This document shows positions 36,100 to 46,192 of a stretch of DNA of 64,000 bases, piece after piece; within the stretch, counting starts at the first letter, position 1; each line of letters begins with the position of its first letter. A program made the translations under genes and the position numbers. The DNA is from Typhlomys cinereus (taxonomy: Eukaryota; Chordata; Mammalia; Rodentia; Platacanthomyidae): positions 1,550,001 through 1,614,000 of the forward strand of contig JALPQD010000401.1 in assembly GCA_023101885.1 (NCBI GenBank), written 5' to 3'. The notes under the pieces are model-generated. The model was not told where the DNA came from, searched no databases, and worked only from the letters and a program-made list of their open reading frames with translations.

Positions 36100-36785
36100 A
36101 TTCCATGCATCAACATCTGTCTCCCCATCCAGGTTCTTTAGCCTCTCCACCACCATTGTCTTTGCTGACAGGAAAACTTGGAGAGTCACACTGTCTTCTG
36201 TCTGTCTTCCGTCAAGGCTGTCATCTGTGTGGCCACCTTTCTGAAATTCACATCTGCCTTCATTGATCTTTAAGTTTCCTCCACTGATCCCTATGTGCCC
36301 CTCCACATCCCCCGCCCCCGTGATGAAGACTTTGGGCACTAAGCTCAACCCTCATGGTTGTCCTCACATAACTTCGCCCCTTCTGTACCACTCCCAGAAA
36401 ATTCCTGTTTTTAACCCTATCATCCCAATATGCCCCCCACTTCCCAGCTACCAGGTGCCTGCCCTCTGACTTCTTGATACCAGCCTCAGATGGCACAGCA
36501 CCAGGAAAACCCTACTGATTCCTGCTTGCAAGCTCCTTGGTCCCCCTCAGTTGGCGTGGGCTGCTTCTCTCTCTGCTCAGAGCCCGCCTTTCAATCATCT
36601 GTGCACCTGTCACACAGCGCTGTGACTTTTGATCTTACTTGTGTGTCTGCCCCACTAAAACAGAAACTCTTTGAGGGCAGAGAAAGTTCTAAAAGAGGAG
36701 TTTCCTCGTTTTCTGTCTTCTCCCATCTTCCCAGCCCTGCCATGGGCAGATGCCTGGCACAAAGACACTCACTATTTGAATGACT
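36100..36785 (+). repeat. Old L2-like LINE remnant
   Basis: C/T-rich 'cctctccaccaccattgtct' near the start and 'gaaactctttgagggcagag', 'gatgcctggcacaaagacac' and 'tatttgaatgactgaat' at the end follow the L2 3' order. Very diverged; the open frames across it carry no recognisable domain. Confidence 0.5.
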
Positions 36786-37150
36786 GAATTACTGTAGCCA
36801 TAAATGCATTTGTCCAGATGTGAATGATAGTTATTCAATAAATTAGCTCCAAACAAATAAAAACAGAAAGCATCTTTCAAAGCTTCATTTACTGAAAGAC
36901 TTTCGGTATTTTCCCTAGTCTCTGGTTTTAAAGCGATTTGTCTATCCTATGATCAGAATATCTGCTCCATGAGGAAGTCTTTCCACCCAAGTAGAACTGT
37001 GGCAAGTCTCAGTGTTCAAAGTTGATTGGATTCAGAATACGGGGGGCGGGCAGAGGGTCGTTGTGAGAGTGCATGCATGTGTGAAAGTGTGTGGATGACA
37101 AATGGCGGGTTTTTAATGAACTGCTCACTTGGAAATTGTCTTTTCTGCAG

Positions 37151-37303
37151 GTGATGTGTCACCAATCAGTATGTCCCCCATCAGTCAATCTCAGTTTATT
37201 CCACTGGGGGAAATCCTGTGCTTGGCCATCTCAGCAATGAACTCTGCAAGAAAACCTGTCACTCAAGAAGCGCTGATGGAACACCTGACAACGTGCTTCC
37301 CAG
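37151..37303 (+). CDS. STOX2: STOX2 coding exon 2 (start of the winged-helix domain)
   Basis: This 153-nt internal exon encodes 51 residues, beginning GDVSPISMSP and ending TTCFPG. It carries the N-terminal part of the Storkhead winged-helix DNA-binding domain. The acceptor is a T-rich tract ending CTGCAG at 37150 and the donor is CAG|GTAACG at 37303/37304. The exon starts and ends in phase 1, so the glycine codon at each junction is split. Family knowledge: STOX proteins are nuclear winged-helix factors, STOX1 has been linked to pre-eclampsia, and STOX2 is its paralogue. The reading frame also runs upstream into the intron to an ATG at 37129. I reject that start because the sequence before 37151 looks like a normal acceptor and matches nothing in the family. 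Very confident from residue-level recognition. Confidence 0.96.
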
Positions 37304-38822
37304 GTAACGGGAAAAGAGCCCAGCGCTTCCCAAGCGGATGCGCCTCTTGCTGGCTGTAGGTTCTCAAGTGCGACTGTTTTTCTTAAGTTCAAGTAGAGAG
37401 GGAAAAATCTTCACCGAAACTGACTGGAAACTTTTCTCTAGAATTTGAAAAAAAAAAAGTCAGCGCACCTTTAGTATGTCAAAATACTTTCATTATTTTA
37501 GCTAGCATTTTTGAAAAAAATTTTTAGTTAGCAATTTTTAAATAACGTTTTTAACATTTTATGTTACCATCTATACAATAAAAGCCTAAATAACTGATAC
37601 ATATTCTAGTATGTATCCTTAAAATTAAAAAAAAAACTGTAAAGCAGCATGATATGTAGGTTACTTTTTGAGTTGATGCCGGGGATAAGAAATTCAGTGA
37701 ACACCTATAAACACCTGACAAAAATGGCCAACAGTCCGTACATCCTCAGCAGTTCATCCTTCTTCAAATACATAAACAACTGAGACATTTAATCCTAGGA
37801 GTTAAGCTATAGAAAGAAGAATTCCTCAAGTAAAGATATCTTGAGTCATTATGTTATGACCCAATGGGCTTTAAGAAACTGTTACTTGGCCAATTATGAT
37901 TTCATTTTTAAAAGAAAAAAATGATTTTTTTTCTTAAATATTATGAAATAAAGCACAACTCAGCTGCCAAATGGATGACAATCCCAATGGAAGACGGTAT
38001 TAGGAGCGAGGATACTCTTAAACTGCAGTGTCCCATTTCAAAAGAGGCCCCTCTCATCTCTCCTGTCTCATCACGGTATCCTGCTGGAGTTGCAAATCTA
38101 ATATGGGAGACTTTCAGAACGCAGTCTAAATTTCCTTAAATTCTGGCAGGTTTCCATGTGTGCACATTTGCACGTATATACATTAGCGATATGTGGGCCG
38201 AGTAAAATATTACAGAGCCAATAGTTTGCCAGCATGTTGGAGACTGTGTGCCTTTTCCTAGATGGAGTAGGAATCACAATAAAAAAATGACTGCTTGCTC
38301 TTTGTCCATTCACCTTAGACTTCTACATGCGTAACCTGTCGGTTGTATCAGCTTCTACTACAATGAGTAGTAGCCACACTTGCAGACATTTACCTGGGAC
38401 CTGTGTCTGTGAGTTTCCCAGGAGTCAGCTGATCCAGGAAAGGCCTAGTAAGGTGGCCTTCCACCACCTACCTGTGCCATCATCTTTGGGAAAGATGAAT
38501 GCAGAGACCCCAGAGATGGCAGAGGCTTGAAAGGCAGGGGGCGACTGACCTTGCCCTGGTCAGGGTCATCTTGACCTGATCCAGAGTCAGGGCATGGGAG
38601 GTATATCCCCACAAAGGGACAAAATGGGAGAATCACATATGAACCAAGTAACGACTAGTCTCCCCATACTTTCTCTTTTACTCCAAGGAAGCTTTATATT
38701 TCTTTGGGATTTTTTTCCTATCCATTTTCAGTTTTTAAATTAACGTTTCAATATTACATGTACTGTCCAAACACTAATATGAACTGACTGTTTAACCTAT
38801 AAATGATCTTAAGTTTCATAAT

Positions 38823-39237
38823 TGTTGTAGTTTGCCTGCAGAGTTGCTGATAAATGACCATCAAACGCCTTAAGGGAACAAGAGGTTTATTTCCTTATGA
38901 GAGTCCAGTTACAGTTCTTAGCCCAGCTTGACCGGAGAGCATGCACCAACACCAGGGCCGAGGGAACCATCTCTATGCAATGGCTGAGAGACAGACAATC
39001 CTTATTTGGTAGACCAGCATGTCTGGCCAAGTGAACAGAGGATGCCAACTCTCTCAACCAGATCTCTATGATTTATTGAATGGCCTAATCCCACCCACCA
39101 TGGGCTGGGTCTTCCCCATCAGCTAGACAATCTCTCGCAGGTTTGCTCTGCGCTTAACTCAACCATCAACTCTCTACAAATGTGCCCAGAGCTCAAACCC
39201 TCAAGAGTCAAGTTGACACCTGTGCCTAACTATGACA
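38823..39237 (-). mobile_element. MaLR-type solo LTR, antisense, intact edges
   Basis: 415 bases starting TGTTGTAG and ending CTATGACA (TG…CA). The perfect 5-bp target duplication ataat flanks it (38818-38822 and 39238-39242). Same family as the provirus LTRs 0.6 kb downstream, but its own duplication shows an independent insertion. Confidence 0.85.
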
Positions 39238-39853
39238 ATAATGCTGTATTATCTCTGATCATTTTTCACTCTGCCTGTTTTTCTTGACATGCCATGCACA
39301 CCTTTTTCCTTTGGTGATCAGATAAGATCCCCAAGGGGGAGGAGGTGGATGCTATCTGCTCAGCATTGCACTCTGGTGAAGGACAGGCTCTTTTCCTGCC
39401 TTCTACCTAAGCTGCTACTTCTGACAAAATCCTTATATTGTTATGTAGCTTCATGAGCCAACAGATGTCTTTTTTGAGATCTGGTTCCATGCCTGCCATT
39501 ATGACAAAATAGGGAAGAACCCAGAACGCATAACTGACAATATCACTAAGTTGGCTTGTTTTGTAGAGAAAGAGAGAATCATTGATATTTAAAAGAATTG
39601 CTATAATAGCTTATATTGTCTTAATGATTTTGGGCATCACAGGGACTGAGAGAAACCCACTAAATCTTTTCTGTCTGTGTGATAATGGAGTCTGTGGACC
39701 AGCCCCAACAAGGGGCGCAGTACAAACTTGAGTCTAGGAAAGACCCTTGCACACTGTGGCCCGTAAGCTTAGTGTTGCCAACCACCTATTTTTGAAAATA
39801 AAGTTTTATTGGAACACAGACGTGCCTGATGTTTATGGATTATTTTTGGTGCC

Positions 39854-41839
39854 TGAAGCAGTTCACTTGCACTGTTTCTGATAAAATCACCATCAAATGG
39901 CTTAAGGGAACAAGGGGTTTATTTTCTCTTATGATTCCTTGTCACAGTTGTTTGTCTAGTTTGGCAGGAGACCTCACATCAACACTAAGGACTGAGGAAA
40001 CTGGACACACCATCTCCACATAGCAGCTAAGAGAGGGATGTTCTTTACTGCTAGATGGGCATACCTGGCCGAGTATACACAAGGATGCCTCTTTTCTCAT
40101 ACACCTGCCCAGGGACTAGTCCCACCCACCATGGGCTAGGTCCTCCCCATCCACTAAACAATCTCCTACAGATTTCCTCTGGGCTTAACTCAACTACCAA
40201 TTCTCTATACATGTGCCCAGAGCTCAAACCCTCAACCACCAAGTTGATACCTATGTCTAACTATGACACTCTACCCCTTGTCGATTTGATACAGAAACAT
40301 ATCACTTTTAAACTATAACCTTCACCTTGTCCCTCACAGGTGTTAAGTTTATCTTAAATATAAATACATTTAAAAGTTCAGAATCTTGTAACTGTAAGAG
40401 CCTGTCAAATCAAGTTAAATACTTCAGCATAGATAAAACATTGAAATGGAAGTATTATAACACAGTAAGAAACGATCAAGCTAAGACTAAAGTCCAGCCA
40501 GTCAAATACCACATCCTATAGCTCAATGTCCCTCTTCTGTTGTTCACCATGTAGTCACGGGTAGCTCAAAGATTCTGGGCAATTCCATTCGCTCTTCACA
40601 GTTCAAAGTTGCACAAACAATGTTTCTCTGGACCAGGTTGACTGTCCTCTTGCAGCCATCCCTAGCACATATCCCATGTATATAGTTCTTCTTGACAAAT
40701 GTCCCACATTGGCCCTGGCATCTCCAATATCTTCACTTCTCAATAGCAAACCAGGCTTCAACTCCACAACACAAAATGCCCTTCTTGGGTCTCTCTGCAG
40801 GGTTTCTGCCACACACTACCTGGGTTTCTGCCATTCTCTGAAACCTTGGAGGAGGGATCCAGGACCTCCTCCCTCTTGCATCTTTGATGCCTCCAAGACC
40901 AATACTATGTGGACAGTGTTGCCAAGTCCCACCATAACCTCATGTGGAGATCAGCTCCCTGTAATCACAGTTCATTCAGCTTCTCTGTGCTGACCGTCAG
41001 GAGAATCTCTATGCTGGGAAGAATCTCAACACATTGATATTCCTTTCTTCTACCATGTCAGTGCACAGCACTAGGTTTTCCTTCACTGACACTCACTCCC
41101 TCAACAGTCACAGCTGCTCTTCAGTCTGCCTGTCTACACCCAAAACTTCAAAGCTGCCAACACAGCTCCCCTCTACCAAGTAAACCAGTCCATCATCTTT
41201 AAAGTCAAGTTTTCCAAAGTCTTTTTCCTCTTATCATAAATCAGGCCCAAGCAATCCACAACCCTCTCAGCATTTTCATTCTCCAAATGTCCCATTAAAT
41301 TCTGTTTGAACATTTTTGCATCCAAAAAGTCTTCAAACATTTCCAAATTTCTCCAACGTAAATGTTCAGAATCCATAAAAGCCACATAGCCAGATTTATC
41401 ACTTCCAGGTACCAAATGCAGTTCCCTTGCATTGTTGTTAATAAAATCACTGTCACAAAGCTTAAGGGAACAAGGGGTTATTTTCTCTTATGATTCCTGG
41501 TCACAGTTGTTTGTCCGGTTCTGGCAAGAGACCAAACATCCATAACAGGACTGAGGGAATTGGACACACCATCTCCACATAGCAGCTGAGAGAGGGATCC
41601 TTATTTGCCAGACCAGCATATTTGGCCAAGTATACACAAAGATGCCTCCTTTCTCAAACAGTTCTCTCCATTTTATTCATCTGCCCAGGGACTAGTCCCA
41701 CCCACCATGGGCTGGGCTTTTCCCATCCACTAAACAATCTCCTGCAGGTTTGCTTTGGGCTTAACTACCAATTCTCTATAAATGTGCCCAGAACTCAAAC
41801 CCTCAACCATCAAGTTGACACCTGTGTCTAACTATGACA
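39854..41839 (-). mobile_element. Complete MaLR-type provirus, antisense, non-coding
   Basis: About 1986 bases: LTR 39854-40268 (415 nt), internal 40269-41416 (1148 nt), LTR 41417-41839 (423 nt). The whole is flanked by a perfect 5-bp duplication gtgcc (39849-39853 and 41840-41844). The LTRs align throughout but differ by many substitutions and a few indels, so it is old. The element reads on the - strand. Its internal region is too short for gag-pol and I see no retroviral domain; the longest frame there (41173-41415, - strand, 80 codons) is unrecognised. This short non-autonomous structure is normal for MaLR elements. Confidence 0.85.
41400..41414 (-). other. Primer-binding site of the MaLR-type provirus
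   Basis: Read on the - strand, TGGTACCTGGAAGTG lies two bases after the end of the 5' LTR (…actgca, tt). It has the TGGTACC start I associate with ERVL/MaLR primer-binding sites. Position and sequence together support the element's orientation. Confidence 0.6.
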
Positions 41840-41994
41840 GTGCCTTTGAGGACAATATCTGAGATGAGGGGTTCCACTACATTAGTTTCAAGAGTTCAGA
41901 AACAAAAATGTTCACTATCTGACTCTTAAAAGGTTTCCAATCCATAGTCTAAGGCATGGTGGTAATTATTTAAAATTTTCTCTAGCAGTAGCTT

Positions 41995-42121
41995 TCCTCA
42001 CTCTTTGGCTTTCCAAAAAAGAGCCCATTATGTAGATCAGACTGGGCTCAAATTTGCTTGAATCCCCTGCCTCTACCTCCCAATGCTGAGATTACAGGGG
42101 TGCACTGTTATACCTGGCTTA
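41995..42121 (-). repeat. B1-like SINE, antisense
   Basis: 'cattatgtagatcagactgg', 'gctcaaatttgcttgaatcc', 'cctgcctctacctcccaatg' and 'gctgagattacaggggtgca' are in antisense B1 order. Confidence 0.75.
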
Positions 42122-42402
42122 GTTGCTCCAAATTTTTTCATGGTATTTCATAAAAAGTTTGCAGGAGCAGCAAAACTGCAAAAGAAAATCAACAAACCAC
42201 AATCCAGAACTTCAGAGACTCTATATCAACCACCTAGAACTAGGCCAGCTTAGTCTCTCCCCATCTTGAAGCTCAGGGAAATTTGCGGAAGAGGGGGCGG
42301 TAAGAGTGTAAGAGCATAAGGATGGGAGGAGCAATGATATGTAAGATACTCTATACTAGTTAGGGCTGAAGCAATCATAATTGGACTTTGCATGCCCTGC
42401 AC

Positions 42403-42440
42403 ATTGTCCAACACACTGTTGATTGTCCAACACACTGTTG
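42403..42440. repeat. Exact 19-bp tandem duplication
   Basis: The unit attgtccaacacactgttg occurs twice without a gap (42403-42421 and 42422-42440). Confidence 0.95.
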
Positions 42441-42584
42441 ATCTCACAAAGTCTAGCAATCTGCTAAAGGCACCAAGATCCTTGGAGCAAAGGATTGGCA
42501 GCACAGCAGTGTTCCTATACCTAATGGGAACACGGGAAAGGGTTCAGGGAAGGCCACTGGGTCCTGTACGGGTCATCGGAGAGG

Positions 42585-42762
42585 AGGGCCAGAGGAGAAA
42601 TAAGCATGCACAAGAAATGACTCTCGGGGAATTGGGGTGGGAGGCATGGGGGGATGGGGAGGGAGAGGGGTGGGAGGGGGATCAGGGGGTACTGGGGGGA
42701 GGAGGAGGGAGGGAGGGAAGTGGTGTACCTATAAGTTTGTATGAGCTGAAATAAAAAAAAAA
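42585..42762 (+). mobile_element. L1-type 3' UTR end, sense
   Basis: 'gggccagaggagaaataagc', a G-rich polypurine tract of about 100 bases, 'ggtgtacctataagtttgta', and 'gagctgaaataaa' plus poly(A). About 90% identical by eye to the antisense copy at 32098-32276. The 5' extent is unclear and may reach to about 42130. I found no target duplication. Confidence 0.65.
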
Positions 42763-43189
42763 GTGAGATTTTACTTCCTGCCTGTTACCTTTCCTTTCTT
42801 CTTTATCCCTCATCCTTTCTTTAATTTTGCACCTTTCATTTTTTTGCTATTCGTTAGTTATATTGGAGTAAAACACATGTGAGAATTTAACATTGCTTGG
42901 ATCCTCACTGAAAAAAATGTGTTTTCGATGACAACTTAAAAGGCTGGTAGGATTTAAATGTCATATTTTTTTAATATAGGTGAGTGTATTTGCTTCCTTT
43001 GTAGTTTACTGTTTGGGAAAAAACCTGAAGTCGAACCCAGAATTATCAAAATATTTGAATTCCAATATTTGATAAATATTTTATAAAGAAAAAGAAAAAA
43101 CTTAAGAATTTGACCTCTGCTCCATGATTATCATAAATCACTCACTCAACATACTCCAAAAGAGTTTTTATTTCTTAAAAAAATCTTTA

Positions 43190-43375
43190 ATGGCTGCCTA
43201 GATAACTCTGTGCTTGCTGCACAGAACTGAGTTTGATCTCTGGAAACCATACTGTGGAAGGAGAATACTGATTCCCACAAATTGTCTTCTGACAGATACA
43301 CACACACCATAGTACAGACACTCCCAAATATTTACATAGACATTAAATAAATAATAAACAAATGTAAAATAACAA
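43190..43375 (+). repeat. B2/B3-like SINE
   Basis: Diverged head 'gcctagataactctgtgctt' with 'gaactgagttt', a body with 'tcccacaaattgtcttctga', and a tail ending 'attaaataaataataaac'. Confidence 0.55.
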
Positions 43376-43534
43376 CAGTAACTACAGAAATAGCCTTGGT
43401 TTAAGATTATCATTAACATATAGAAGTATCTAGTAAAATATGTGGCTCACTGAAATAAATTTTATTAATACTTTTTATATATAAATTGAATTTTTGAAAA
43501 ATTAACAGCTTTTGTATACCAGTTTTATTACAGA

Positions 43535-43538
<4 letters not shown>

Positions 43539-43570
<32 letters not shown>
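43539..43570. repeat. (TG)n microsatellite
   Basis: A pure TG run of about 32 bases. Confidence 0.95.
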
Positions 43571-43572
<2 letters not shown>

Positions 43573-43589
43573 TGAGCTCATATGCATAT

Positions 43590-43682
43590 ATGTGTGTGTT
43601 ACATGACTCTGCTAGAAATTGAAACCAAGGATCTGTGCTCACTTGGCAAGCATTCTATGTTGAGCTACACTCTTAGCTCAGG
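43590..43682 (-). repeat. ID-like SINE fragment, antisense
   Basis: 'gaaattgaaaccaaggatct', 'ttggcaagcattctatgttg' and 'agctacactcttagctca' follow an antisense tRNA/ID head. Confidence 0.5.
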
Positions 43683-44002
43683 AATTTTTTTTTAAGGATT
43701 TACAAAGACTAACTACTTGTTTTTCACATCAGTAAAGAGCTATTCATCCATTCATTCAGAGTGAGTGACCATTAAATTAGGCTAGCAATTGTTCAGTTCT
43801 TAGAACTGGGTCTTTCTGGGAGGAAGGCTGACTCACTTCCAGGCAATAGAGTTAGATCTAGGAGGCCAGGTATGGAGTTTGAAGCTGGCATTAAGATTTT
43901 CTGGAGAATGTTAATGTGACTGTACCTGTTCTCTCTCCATCTTTTTGAATTCTTCCTCAACCAGTGTTCTTCACAAATAACAATCATATAAAGAAGTCTA
44001 TT

Positions 44003-44245
44003 AGGCCAGTGAGATAGCTCAGCGAGTTAAGGCACTTGCCGCACAAGCCTGGTAACCTGAGTTTGTTCTCTGGAACTTCTGTAAAGGCGGAAAGAGAGAA
44101 CCAACTCCACAAACTATTTTCTGACCTCCACATGGGCACTGTGGCACGTATGTGCCCTCACTCATGAGGCTGAGTCAGGAATGTTGCTTGAGTCCACAGT
44201 TCTAGGCTGGTGTAAGCAATATAGTGAGGTCTTATGTCAAACACA
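44003..44245 (+). repeat. B3/B4-like SINE
   Basis: Head 'ggccagtgagatagctcagc' and 'aaggcacttgccgcacaagc', body 'gagagaaccaactccacaaa' and 'ctgacctccacatgggcact', then a B1-like segment 'gaggctgagtcaggaatgtt'. Confidence 0.65.
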
Positions 44246-44699
44246 AAATGAAACAAAACCATTTCAATCTAAAATATGTAGCATGTAGAATCTTTTATGT
44301 CTCACTAAGGGTGCCCCAACACATGGAGTATACATGGGTGTGTTTGCTATATCACATCCATGGACTTTCTCCCTTGAGACTCTGAGACCATTTCTGATGC
44401 CTTTCCTAGTTTTGGACGGTTTGGAGAGCCTATATTTTCTCATCTCCCAGCTGTGCCAGGTTGCTACACCACAATGTCCAAAGGTAATCTGGGTTTCCAT
44501 GTCCTGACCCATAGTTAAAACTACTTAATTGCCAGTGTTTGTGAGCTCTTGTTGGGCGCTGTTCTGTCCCAAGCTCGCCTGAGTTCCCAGTCATCCTAAT
44601 GGATTGGGAACCTTGACTGTACACATCTTGATATTAAAAGATGCCCAGAGGGATTAAGTTGCAGCTGCACAAGTGGTACCACTTGTGTTGGTGTGCTTA

Positions 44700-44960
44700 G
44701 GCTGCTCAAAAGAACACAGGAACACGCCAGAAGGTATTATTGTCCAGTTCCAAAGACCAGAAGGCCTAAACCAAGAAGGTTGTAATGGAAGAAACCATTC
44801 CATACGTTTCTCCTTGGCCTAGGGATGCCTGCCTTCTACTACCTGCATTCCTTCACACTGTCTTCTTTCTCTTGTCTGTCTGCATCTAACGTTCCCTTTT
44901 CAGAAGGACATTAGTTCTAACGACTTATGGCCCACTCTATGACATCATTTTAAAACATCA
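44700..44960 (-). mobile_element. Old MaLR (MLT1/MST-like) LTR fragment, antisense
   Basis: 'gtgcttaggctgctcaaaag', 'gtccagttccaaagaccaga', 'agaaggacattagttctaac' and 'atgacatcattttaaaacat' follow the antisense layout of old mammalian MaLR LTRs. A related fragment may continue at about 44985-45190. Confidence 0.5.
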
Positions 44961-45239
44961 GAGGGCACTCTGGGGGAGTGAGAATTTTGCTGTGTGAATT
45001 TAAGGAAAAAGAATTAGATTCCTGTTACAACAGAGAGAAAGTTTATTTCAGTTCATAGTTCAGTCCTAAAGACCTCCCACTAGGCTTCATCTCTTACAGG
45101 TACCACCACCTTCCAAAACAATAAGTCTAGGACCAAGGCCTTAACTCCTGGGCTTGAGGAAACATTCTGGATCTAAACTTATAGTAGAAGCAAAGTAGGG
45201 GAGAAGTGCATAATTCAACCAATAGTGCTGCTGTCATGA

Positions 45240-45515
45240 CAGAGCTGTGTGTGTAGCATACACACGTGTACACGTGTGGTTGTGTACATGTGAAGACCAA
45301 AGGAGAATATTGGGTGTCTATTATTCTCTACCTTATTCTCATGAGACAAGGTCTCTGAACTTGGAGTTAGGCTAATGACCACCAAGTACCAGCAATCCTC
45401 CTGCCTCCAGCTCCCAGGACGTTATGAGTACATACATGGTCATGTTCAACTTTTTACATGGGTGATTTGAACTCACAGCAAGCATTTTCCCTTCTGAGCC
45501 ATCTCTCCAGCTACA
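45240..45515 (-). repeat. B4-type composite SINE, antisense
   Basis: 'catgagacaaggtctctgaa', 'cagcaatcctcctgcctcca', 'caactttttacatgggtgat' and the head 'cttctgagccatctctccag' are in antisense B4 order. Confidence 0.65.
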
Positions 45516-46192
45516 GAGCTTGACTTTCAATCTCCATTACTCTGCCTCGATTGTGAGGCCTGAGGAATATGAAAATTGCCATTTTTCATGGGTCAGACAG
45601 ACACTGCTTTGTATTTATATGCTTTGACCTGACCTAGGTCTAGATTGTATCACTCAGAACAATTTTACAAGTATCATCATCCTTTATGTGTCTGATGTGG
45701 AAAAATGCAGAATACTCCAGAAATCAAGTAAAGAGTCTAACTAAAGCCTGTAAAATTTGCACTTTCAAGAATTTGTATTAAGTATTAAGGCAGTAGAAAT
45801 ATAGCGTGTATGCATCTCCCTTCAAAACAGTGCCTGTCACAGTGCCACAATCTAGCTGTGCATTTTTTCTTGGTGTTTCTATACTAGCAAACATGGGAGT
45901 TCAAGACTTAGTGGTCAAACTAATACAGAGGGTCTCTGCACTTGTCAACATGTTGGTTAGGACTTGGTGAGAAACTTAGAAAGACCACTCAGGCCAAAAA
46001 ACAAGATTATTCTCACGCAGTTTTTAACCACTGCATAGGATAGGTTGGAAATGGAAAGCGATGGTGATTTCAAAATAGAGCCCATATCCCAACGGCAGTC
46101 AAGTCTAGTTCACCTTTTATATAAGTTATACATTAAACTTAAGTAAACTTAATCTTTCCATTCTCACAAGTGTGTCTTTCTGCCCATCTCAG

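Larger units (their letters stand above)
1..37150 (+). other. STOX2: STOX2 intron 1 (inferred), 3' part
   Basis: No exon is recognisable before 37151, although exon 2 needs an upstream coding exon of phase 1. The stretch is therefore inferred to be first-intron sequence of the sense transcript. It is AT-rich and filled with SINEs, LTRs and L1 fragments listed separately. Parts where I see no known repeat include about 1-1200, 1330-2170, 2340-3280, 4980-6040, 8300-9430, 14800-16420, 16980-18240, 19930-20520, 20730-23500, 26470-27010, 29730-30880, 32300-35170 and 35450-36090. Within these I noticed short old L2/MIR-like pieces near 15325-15400, 16820-16975, 17440-17560, 30885-30985 and 33490-33680. 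The open frames here are short and repeat-derived or have no recognisable homology. Confidence 0.8.
39739..41956 (+). repeat. Ancient mammalian DNA-transposon-like repeat, split by a provirus
   Basis: The left part (39739-39853: 'gtggcccgtaagcttagtgt', 'aaataaagttttattggaac', 'acagacgtgcc') and right part (41840-41956: 'aaaatgttcactatctgact', 'cttaaaaggtttcc') are the two halves of a widely spread old mammalian interspersed repeat. I cannot name the family with confidence. Continuity across the insertion supports the provirus boundaries. Confidence 0.5.
37304..46192 (+). other. STOX2: STOX2 intron 2
   Basis: Intron between exon 2 (donor GTAACG) and exon 3 (acceptor CATCTCAG), phase 1. It holds three same-family antisense MaLR-type LTRs (one solo, two flanking a short provirus), a disrupted old DNA-transposon-like repeat, an L1-type 3' end, and B1-, B2/B4- and ID-like SINEs. 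I see nothing identifiable in about 37304-38817, 42770-43180 and 45520-46190. Confidence 0.93.

Noticed and set aside
37129..37359. Exon 2 frame as an independent 76-codon gene starting at ATG 37129
   Set aside because: The ATG lies in the intron before a clear acceptor, and the end of the frame reads past the GTAACG donor into intron.
41173..41415. 80-codon - strand frame inside the provirus as a functional viral gene
   Set aside because: Short, and no retroviral domain is recognisable. MaLR interiors are normally non-coding.
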